In this document: piece after piece, positions 56,286 to 64,000 of the stretch
Position numbering within the stretch: the stretch's first letter is position 1
Layout: each line of letters starts with the position of its first letter
DNA from: Salvator merianae
Taxonomy: Eukaryota; Chordata; Lepidosauria; Squamata; Teiidae
Assembly (NCBI GenBank): GCA_003586115.2
Contig: QVOM02000126.1
Span: forward strand, 57,704,943 to 57,768,942
Length of the DNA stretch: 64,000 nt
Direction of reading: 5' to 3'
Program-made: the position numbers and the translations under genes
Notes under the pieces: model-generated
Database searches by the model: none
Told to the model about the DNA's origin: nothing
Seen by the model: only the letters and a program-made list of their open reading frames with translations

Positions 56286-56722
56286 TGTCAGAATTCACCA
56301 CCTTAGGTTCTTTTCCCAGGCCTCAAAAAGTCAAGACACAGACCAAGTAGAAGTCTCATGTTCTTTCTTTATTTGCAGTAACAGAATACAAAGGATAGTT
56401 GCTAACTGTAGGCATATAACAGTTCCAAACCATTCTTCTTTCCTATACCTCCCTGTCCCAGTACCTGGTAGACTAAAAATCCAGGCTCTCAGGTCTTCAA
56501 CATTCCATCTAACTACCAACAAGGGGAAACACTGGATAACTGAGAAAAGCAAGCATGGCTGAGATCTGAGAAAATGCAAAGGTGGCTGTGCAGTGGTCAA
56601 CATGCTAACGCCAGTAGTAAAAGTGATCCTAAACACTTCCATGAGTGTGATTGTGAGGCTTATTCTGCTACCTCAAATAAAGCAAGCCCTCAATTTTGGT
56701 ACATCTAGCTTATTGTATGACA
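56286..56722 (-). mobile_element. Probable solo LTR, antisense
   Basis: On the minus strand the block runs from TGTCATAC to TGAATTCTGACA, so it starts with TG and ends with CA within a short inverted repeat (TGTCA/TGACA). A polyadenylation signal AATAAAG (near 56,360) is followed by 'GAAAGAACATGAGACTTCTACTTGGTCTGTGTCTTGAC', the layout expected of R and U5. Internal retroelement sequences are absent on both sides. No clean 5-bp duplication is visible (CCAGT and AAGGT). It may belong to a Gypsy-type element or to an old endogenous retrovirus. Confidence 0.45.
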
Positions 56723-56799
56723 AAGGTAAAATACAGTAGTATTTGTTTATTTATTATTTGCATTTCTATAATAAAAAGTGGACTAGGATTTCTGCAGTT

Positions 56800-57000
56800 T
56801 TATGTCTTTTTTTAAAATAACATTTTATTATAATTTTATAATATTAAAATACAAAATTTACAAATTCATAATATAAATTGTCCGAAGAAAAACAAAAAAG
56901 CAAATATAAAAGCATCATAAACACAAAATACACACAAGAAAAGAAATAAACAAATAACCAAGCAAACATACTAATGAACACACACACATATATAATTGTT
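56800..57000 (-). repeat. L1-like AT-rich LINE 3' tail, antisense (tentative)
   Basis: It opens TTTTTTTAAAATAACATTTTATTATAATTTTATAATATT and continues with ACAAAATTTACAAATTC and CAAATAACCAAGCAAAC words, resembling the stretch at 13.8 kb in style. No coding part is seen. Confidence 0.35.
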
Positions 57001-57011
57001 CCATAAAAAGA

Positions 57012-57036
57012 ATGTGTGTGTGTGTGTGTGTGTGTG
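57012..57036. repeat. (TG)n microsatellite
   Basis: About 12 TG units. Confidence 0.95.
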
Positions 57037-57117
57037 TTCTATATTGTCATAAAAAGTAATGTGTACTTATTAAACTGAGATTTATTCCCCTCTAGCAGTG
57101 TTTATTGGGCCTCATTG

Positions 57118-57554
57118 GAATAGAGGATTTGCACCTGCAACAGCCCCTGCTGACTGAAAACTCACTGAAGCCCACCTGATCCTCACCTGAAGGTCACCAG
57201 CTGTGGTCAAGAAATTTGTAGTCCCACAAGCCGACTAGTGGGATCAGGTGAGGATCGGGAGTGGTGGTTTGGAATGGCAATGGGGTGGGGACTGCATGGC
57301 CATGGAGGCTCCATCAGATGGTTCAAACTCAGGTTCAGACTTTGAGCTATTCTGGACACATGTACAGACACAGCCCTCTGGGTCCGGACACAGCTACCTA
57401 ACTAGTGGACTCCCATTCGCACTGCTTCCCCAGCTGGTTAGCTCATGAAGCATTCCAGGTCTGACAGGTGTGAACACTCCTCACTGTACCCAATCCTTAC
57501 CAGCCCAAACCCTACTAATTAGAACATTCTACTGTCATAAGTGCGAACAGGGCC
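57118..57554 (-). mobile_element. Diverged family P relative
   Basis: The right end 'AATTAGAACATTCTACTGTCATAAGTGCGAACAGGGCC' is the reverse complement of the left end of the 30.1 and 50.5 kb copies. 'CTCCCATTCGCACTGCTTCCCCAGCTGG' matches the 18.9 kb copy. The left end GGCCTCATTGG is uncertain and no duplication is visible. Confidence 0.55.
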
Positions 57555-57559
57555 CAAAG

Positions 57560-59106
57560 ATTCGTATCAGCTAACAAAATGCAGTGGCAAAATATTTTAT
57601 CATTATTCCCTTGTTTGTGTAGAGATAAAGTGTTTAATGCGATCACATTATCATTTCAGACTTCATCATTGTTAAGTGTGCTTGATGTGAAACCAATATT
57701 CAGGACAGCTAAGTTCCAGTACAATTTGAAATGCTTATCATAACTGAGATAAGTTCCACTGATCTCAGTTGATTTCAGTGAGCCCAACATAGAACTTAGG
57801 TGACAGATCTTCTCTTCACATGTGAAAGTTGCCTGTGGAGTTCAAACTTTTTTTTTGGGGGGGGGGGTGTCATTGTTAAAACTTCAGTAAAAAGAATCGC
57901 ATTAAATACTTGTCTCAACTGTTCATCTGATACATGCAAATTTGTTGGTGGTATCTCCAGAGACCCCTGTGTCGAATGGGATTTGGATAGAGAGTATCTC
58001 CAGATCTGGCCCATACATCATTTCCAACTTCATCCATCTTCTTAGGTTGAGATCCATGGATGCTAGAACTATAGGATTTTCCATATTTATTGACTTCTGC
58101 TTATAAATCCAGCATATATTTCCAGCATGAGGTCTGCATTAGCTTTATCTCCTTCAGTCAAGTGAATCTAAGATTAGAATTGCAGCCTAACTTGTTCTGG
58201 ATCCAGCCTATCAACTTTGGCTTTTATAGCCTTGTGAAGTTCAGTTACTGTAAAAGAAGCACTACTGTGGAACTAAATCTTTCAACTATTAACAGTACAG
58301 AGTGATACAGACTGCAAAATGGGAATGCCCTAATAATAAAACATAAATATTTTACAACCAAATGTGCAGATGTAATTTTTGAATCAGCACTTAAGTACTT
58401 ATGCAGGTTTGTCCATTAGGAACAGTTTGCTGGAAAGTGTTTGCCTGGATTTTCCACTGTTCAGGGCAATCATAAGCATTCTAAAAACATCTCAGATTTC
58501 AGAAATCCTTCTTCTATTTACCATGGAATCTACTGAGAATATGTATGTGGTCTACCAAGGTGAAACCTATTAGGCAGCTACTTAGTATCTGCAGTTCAAA
58601 AATCAAATTTCTGTGACATTTCTAGTGCTGGGATATAAGATAAAAAGCCTCTCAACTGGATTAAGAAAACCCACACATTTGGATAATACCAACTAGCTGC
58701 CAGCCAGCCCCCCCCCCTTTAGTGGGGGTATGTTGTGGGTGCATGTGTGTAATGCAGTGCACCTCCAAGGCCTGGCAAGCGCGCTCAGAAGTGTCCTTCC
58801 CACAGAGCAGAAAGAACAACTCTGAGGGCACTTGTATGGCTGTTATGAAGATGGACAGTGGTGGCAAAATTGAACTATCTGCCCCACAATACACACAGCT
58901 CTATTTCTGTGGTACACAGAAAACGGAGATTTTCCAACATCATTTCCTGTATCTTCTGAAATAGGAAGACATATGAAATTGCTGTGTCTTCTGAAAGTTT
59001 GTGAGTGTAGAATGTGCAATGTGCAGACAGCACCCTTCCCACCTCCAGGGCCAGAGCAAGCATTCTGGCTCAGCAGGCGCCATTATCTCTCACAATGGGG
59101 ATGCAG
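57560..59106. other. No gene or repeat recognised
   Basis: Anonymous sequence with G and T runs at 57,848-57,867. Open frames are at most about 80 codons. Confidence 0.5.
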
Positions 59107-59111
59107 CTTTA

Positions 59112-59600
59112 GGCCTCTTCTGCACTTACCAGAGGAGTGGTCAAGCAGGGGCTAGTCCTTTTCTGGGCTTCTCTCTTCTGCAATATGGTTCAGATAAGCA
59201 AGGGCCTGCCCATTGTTAGCATGTTGCATCTGCATTGAATGTAACATGGCCTGCACTAGGCAGCCAAAATGGCGCCCAAGCCAGGATACCAGTAGACCTG
59301 TTTTTACAAGTCTACTAGTGGACCAGAAACTCTGGATTGGAATAGGGAGGCATTCAGAAGGCATCAGAGCCAGTACAAGAGCCTCCAAATGCTCCAAAGG
59401 TCAGGAACAAAAGTTCCTGGTCTTTCAAGCTCCCTTGGGGAGCATTTCCATGGTGCAGTCTATGTTGCCACCAAAAAGAGGCCTCTGTGGCCTCCATAGT
59501 CCAGTATACTGGCCCTAGCATGCCAGTAGAGTTTGATGTTAAGGTTTACTGGTAAACCAGGTGAGGGTGACATTTTGGGATCCCTAGCCCAGTCCTTCTG
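59112..59600 (+). mobile_element. Family R DNA transposon, right end lost
   Basis: The left end is GGCCTCTTCTGCACTTACCAG. The interior 'CAGCCAAAATGGCGCCCAAGCCAGGATACC' and 'GGTCAGGAACAAAAGTTCCTGG' is typical. The sequence stops matching after 'CCTAGCCCAGTCC'. Confidence 0.65.
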
Positions 59601-59707
59601 TGGATAGAATTTTGTGGATACTAGAGAACATTATTTATTTATTTAGGCAGCCATCTGTCTTGAAAGACAATGGAAAGAGCCTGGGCAGAAAAAATATAGA
59701 AACTCTG

Positions 59708-60180
59708 GACCTCTTTGCACCTCATGGCCTGTTATGGTATAATAATCCCATACCAAACTGGTTAGGATCAGACAAGGAGGTGGCCATCCACACTCTAAAG
59801 GCTGATAATGGCCCAAAATGGACCATCAGCCCTTGAAGTGCAGATGGCCCAACCAAGGCAGGACAGATCACCATGGCAATGGCTGTGGCAACTTCTGACA
59901 CATGCCTGGATTTTGCCATGGCAATCAGGATGTGGCATGCAACTGCATAGCCACTGCCACAACCACTCACAGCATCACCCCTGGAAGAGTGAATACGGCT
60001 ACCAGGGAGCTCACTAGCTACTCCCATTCAAGCTGTGGACAATGGTTTAGCTGTCCATAGCTAATAACATCTAGGAACAACTGTGAGTCTTCTGGGATGC
60101 AGGGACAGTGGCAGCCCTGTGCATACAGGCCTGTCCAGTGAGTGTCCAATTATTCACTTGAAGGTAAGTGCAAACAGGCT
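59708..60180 (+). mobile_element. Family Q DNA transposon, exact 5-bp duplication
   Basis: The ends are GACCTCTTTGCACCTC and AAGTGCAAACAGGCT. CTCTG flanks it exactly (59,703-59,707 and 60,181-60,185). The centre holds the family hairpin (60,032-60,041 with 60,052-60,061, one mismatch). 'GCCATGGCAATCAGG' and 'CAGTGAGTGTCCAATTATTCACTTG' match other copies. Confidence 0.8.
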
Positions 60181-60185
60181 CTCTG

Positions 60186-61557
60186 AGTTGGTGAGGCATC
60201 TTGGCCTCCAGTGTGACTGATTCAAAGGAGAGCACATTTGGCACACGGTTGGGTTTTAGGAGCTTCCACGGAGATGGCCTGTGAACCCTTCAACCACTTT
60301 AGGGCCTCCACATTGGATTTTCTCTCAGAACTTATTCCCTTAGGTCTTGCTTATTGTAATTTTCACCATTATGCCCTAGGCTTCAGACTCCATATCTTTT
60401 ACCTTAATTTTAATTTCCCGAGATATCTGGGAAGAGAATTGAGCAAACCAAATCCACCAGGTTCCCCAAGTATTCTTCCTGGCACAAACCATATAAAATG
60501 TTTTGTACTTACAAGGCGCTGTCTGTGTTGGGTTTTCTTCTTCTTCTTCTTAAAGTATTGAAGACTTTAAGTGAAAATTATTTGCTTTCTTTAAGTATGG
60601 AAGACAATTGAAAACATTTATGTATAGCCTTCTTAAAGTCCACTAAGGTTTTACTTATGTGAGGTCCTACTGTGAACTTTTTTGAATCCCCCTAAAATGT
60701 GTGCGTAGAGGGAGAATGGATCTGGTTGCTTAGTTTCCACTGTCTCCCCCTTATACCCCAATTTCCGGTGTGGAGTCCACTTTGTTCTGAAAAGTTATTT
60801 ATCCCCCATCTAGCAGCCTGTCTCCAGAAGCGGGTCCCAAGCTACTGATATGTGCTCAAAAGTCCATAGCTAATGAGACCATCCTTTTTTATGCCCCACT
60901 TTGCTGCCACCACAAATGTCTTAGTTATTACTTCTCAGGTGTGTAGTTTCACCCGTGTAAGGTTTTTTTTCTTTTTCCTACTAGTTATCTTTTGAGCTTG
61001 TCTTCATTGAAATTCCAATTCTGCACACTTCTCTTCTAAGATCCTGTCATTGGTACTGGCCAGCTTCTCTTTGCTGTATCTCCGTTTGCATTTATTTCTC
61101 TTGCAAGAGTATATCAACCTGTCATGGTTGGATCTCTCCTTCTGCTAAATGTCAGCTTCCTTTTGCTACACACATATATACACAGATGCTTTCAGACCCA
61201 TTCTCACAGATTTTCAGTAGTAAAAATAGTAGTTTAATTTTGTATGAACAAAGTTCTCAGTTCTCTTGTGTCATTTCTCCTCTAAGAATCAATGTTCTTC
61301 TCAAGTCAAATCTTCTCTATTTGTGACTCAATAATTTGCTGTATTTAGACCCTTTTGAGTCTTCAACAAATGTTGAACGCTATTTCTAATCTGTACCCTT
61401 ACCTTAGTGTTTTGGCAAGCCACTGGTTTTCCACCAAATGTGGTGAGACCCAAATCCTTCAGTCTTTCACTGTTCATCCAGATTTGATAGGAGTAAAAGG
61501 AATCAATACCATTTAGCTTCATACGGGCATTTTTATTTTTATTTCAAATAAGTATCT
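60186..61557. other. No gene recognised; possibly part of an old LINE
   Basis: T- and C-rich plus strand with few repeats. A minus-strand frame of 64 codons (61,328-61,522) reads like protein (IWMNSERLKDLGLTTFGGK) but I cannot assign it. The region could be an antisense L1-like segment; this is only a guess. Confidence 0.35.
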
Positions 61558-61558
61558 T

Positions 61559-61592
61559 TGTCCGTCTGTCTGTCTGTCTATCCATCCGTCTG

Positions 61593-61650
<58 letters not shown>

Positions 61651-61692
61651 CATCCATCCATCCATCCATCCTTCTGTCTATCTATCCAAGCA
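61559..61692. repeat. Compound tetranucleotide repeat (TCTG)n/(TCTA)n/(TCCA)n
   Basis: About 130 bp of TCTG, TATC and CATC units, the TATC part being the longest and pure. The frame covering it is an artefact. Confidence 0.95.
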
Positions 61693-62905
61693 TCCATTCA
61701 TTTGTATCATTATTATATATACTTTCTGTGTGCAAGAGCAGGAAAATGAATACTGGATTTGATTATGCTTCAAATTAGACACTGGAGAGTTTGGATTTCA
61801 TTTTAATTTGGAATTTGACCAACATTATGAAGACTCTGCACATCTAAACTATAGCAGTAACACAAAATAATTAAAGAGAAAACAATAGAAGAAAAAACAA
61901 TGATGGAATATTTCTGTTTCTGTATTTGATGATGAGTTGTATGATTTATGGGCATTCTAAGATTATATAAATGTTGAAAGGGACTTGCTATATCATAAGG
62001 AGTCATAAATCATACTGAAAACCGGAACAGCAAAGCCCAAGACTCTTACCCCTCCCTCCCCTTTTATTGAAGCATTGACATCTTCTGGGCTCCTGTGTTC
62101 AAGCTGTGAAATGTGGTATAACTGGGTAAGTCACATCCTGTACAATACTGGAGCCTGGGAAATATGAAGAGACTGTTGTTTCTGAAAACAGAACAGCGCT
62201 GTAAAATTTTTATTCTCTTCAAAAAGACAAACAACAACAAAAAATTCCTGTCCCCTGTAAAACATTACAGCTGAAATATTTTCATGAGTAACCGGCATAC
62301 CAGGTATGAAGTTGTCAACCTTCACTCACATCCGCCAAGTCCTTTCTTCTCCTTCTGGAATAGGAAGCTGGTGAACATTATCTTTGTGTTAACTGACCTT
62401 AGAGGCAGCTAAGCGCGTGCATGCACACACACACACACACATACATCCTCTGAATAAAGAAGCAAGCAAAGACTTAAGAAAGTTATCTGACTTCCCTACT
62501 GACTCGTAACTCTCTTATAAAAACCCAGACTTCAGATATTGCAGCAGAACCAGGAAACAACCACTGTGCCTCCCTAGCTTAGGGAACATATTATAGGACA
62601 AAACATTTTCATATTATTGTAAAAAGATGCTGGTCCAAATCCAAGGAACAGTGCATTGAAATCCTTTCCGTGCCTAGACAGGCATAATCCGTCGGATTCA
62701 ATAGGATGCACTCCCAGTTGAATGTACACACTGCCATTGCCTTCATTGCAGAAAAGGTCTTTAGAAATGAAACATATTCAGCTAACTGGTCCCATAGATT
62801 TCAGAAGCACTAAAGCTTGACTAATAAATTGTTCTGGATTTGAGCCACCACGTAGGTTCCAAAGAGATGTGAATTTTCATCTTCAAAAGAGCATTTTTAC
62901 ACTCC
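61693..62905. other. No gene recognised; contains a (CA)n run
   Basis: AT-rich anonymous sequence. A (CA)n run lies at about 62,421-62,441. Confidence 0.5.
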
Positions 62906-62989
<84 letters not shown>

Positions 62990-62990
62990 A
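62906..62990. repeat. (AAAG)n microsatellite
   Basis: About 21 pure GAAA units. Confidence 0.95.
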
Positions 62991-63187
62991 TCTAAAAAAT
63001 GCACAAGCTCATTTTTATGTGTAGAATAGATGCGAACTGAGAACTTATTTCATCTTAGCAGTTAAAAGAGTGATATTTCATTATGTAACCTTATGGTTGC
63101 CCAGTCAGTTGTCCAAGGGCTGGTTATTGAGATGCAATCCCAGCTTCTTGTTCTCAGTCATTAAGGGACATTAGGATCAGGCACCTC

Positions 63188-64000
63188 TGGTTGTTCAGTT
63201 GTTCAGTTGTGTCTGAATCTGGGACCTCATACAGCATAGCATGCCAGGTCCTTCTATTCTCTACAGTCTCTCAAAGTTTTCTCATGCTCATGTTTGTTGC
63301 TTCCATTACACTATCTATCCATGCTTTGCCATCCCTTTCTCCTTTTGTTTTCAATCTTTCCCAGCATCAGACCTTTTTCCAATGGTTTGTCTTCTCATTA
63401 CATGATGAAAGCACATGAGCTTCAGCTTCAGTATTTGCCCTACCAATGAACAGTCAGAGTTGATTTCATTTAGTATTGACTGATTTGATCTCCTTGTAGT
63501 CTCAAAAGTCTTCCCTAGCATCACAATTCAAAAGTGTGAATTCTTTGGCACTCAGCCTTCTTCATGGTCCAGCTCTCACGTTACTACTGGGAAAACCATA
63601 GCTTTGATTATACTGACCTTTGTTGGTAAGATGATATTTCAGCTTTTTAAAATGCTGCCCAGGTTTACCATATTTATTTAATGTTGAGCTTCAACCCAGC
63701 TTTTTCATTCTCCTCTTTCACTCTCATCAAGAGGCTCCTTAATTCTTCCACACTTTCTGCCACCAGAGTGGTATCATCCGTGTATTCAAGTTGTTGTGTA
63801 ACCCAATAATCTTAATTCTGGCTTTTGATTCATCCAGCCTGGTATTTTGCATGATGTACTCTCCATATAAGTTAAATAAATATAGTGGCAACATACAGCA
63901 GCAATCTTGAACCAATCAGTTGTTCCATGTTTGTTTCTAACTGATGGTTCTTCACCTACATACAGTTTCCTCAGGATACAGGTAAGATGGTTGGGTGCTC
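63188..64000 (-). pseudogene. BovB (RTE-clade) LINE, antisense, running off the window
   Basis: The plus strand starts at the element's 3' end (TTGTTCAGTTGTTCAGTTGTGTC) and runs backwards into the reverse transcriptase. On the minus strand the segment 63,690-63,880 reads LFNLYGEYIMQNTRLDES and, after a frame slip, NNLEYTDDTTLVAESVEEL then RSLLMRVKEENEKAGLKLN. The catalytic site, YADD in most copies, is YTDD here (63,773-63,784), so both aspartates survive although the frame is broken. Upstream parts continue to position 64,000. The copy is longer than the one at 14.9 kb and lies in the opposite orientation. Confidence 0.85.

Noticed and set aside
61559..61692. CRISPR-like array of short repeats.
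   Set aside because: Simple tetranucleotide runs without spacers, and the DNA is vertebrate.

Overview
This is a gene-poor stretch of vertebrate DNA, most likely from a squamate reptile (lizard or snake). The inference rests on its repeats, which I recognise from memory rather than from a database search: tRNA-headed SINEs of the Sauria type, BovB (RTE-clade) LINEs on both strands, CR1 and L2/CR1-group LINEs, an R4-like LINE with a restriction-enzyme-like endonuclease, and many short non-autonomous DNA transposons. The base composition is AT-rich with long microsatellites. I find no intact gene, no RNA gene outside SINEs and no CRISPR array. The long open frames fall mostly inside repeats.

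Layout. 0-6 kb: two abutting SINEs, then a decayed L2/CR1-group reverse transcriptase fragment (4.77-5.65 kb, minus). 6-15.3 kb: microsatellites, a SINE tail, a hAT-like element, an 85-bp tandem array, a CR1 3' end, one exon-like 212-bp block on the minus strand (13,508-13,719), an L1-like AT-rich tail and a BovB 3' end. 16.5-24.7 kb: a dense cluster of non-autonomous DNA transposons, several nested. 25-26.2 kb: the antisense 3' part of an R4-like LINE. 28-33.9 kb: more DNA transposons, a CR1 3' fragment and a near-perfect fold-back element at 33.7 kb. 34.8-37.8 kb: a long antisense CR1 copy interrupted by a hAT-like element with an exact 8-bp target duplication. 38-60.2 kb: a second dense cluster of the same DNA transposon families, an L2-type 3' end and a probable solo LTR. 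60.2-64 kb: mostly unassigned sequence, long tetranucleotide repeats, and a BovB copy that runs off the window end and retains a reverse-transcriptase motif.

The most notable feature is a set of related non-autonomous DNA transposon families whose ends resemble GGCCTKTTYGCACTTACC. I use working labels: family P (GC-rich, about 0.6 kb), Q (about 0.45 kb, with a central hairpin), R (0.45-0.9 kb), S (about 0.1-0.17 kb), T (ends resembling GGCTGCATYTGCACAC), U (ACTACAACTCCCATC type), V (GAAC/AAAC-rich) and W (CAGGGATGTGCA ends). For family Q, removing the elements exposes 5-bp target duplications that are exact at five loci and 4/5 at three more. Family P has one exact case. Q elements repeatedly sit inside R elements, and one Q element is itself split at its border by a P element, so a relative age order can be read from the sequence. 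No transposase gene for these families is present in the window.
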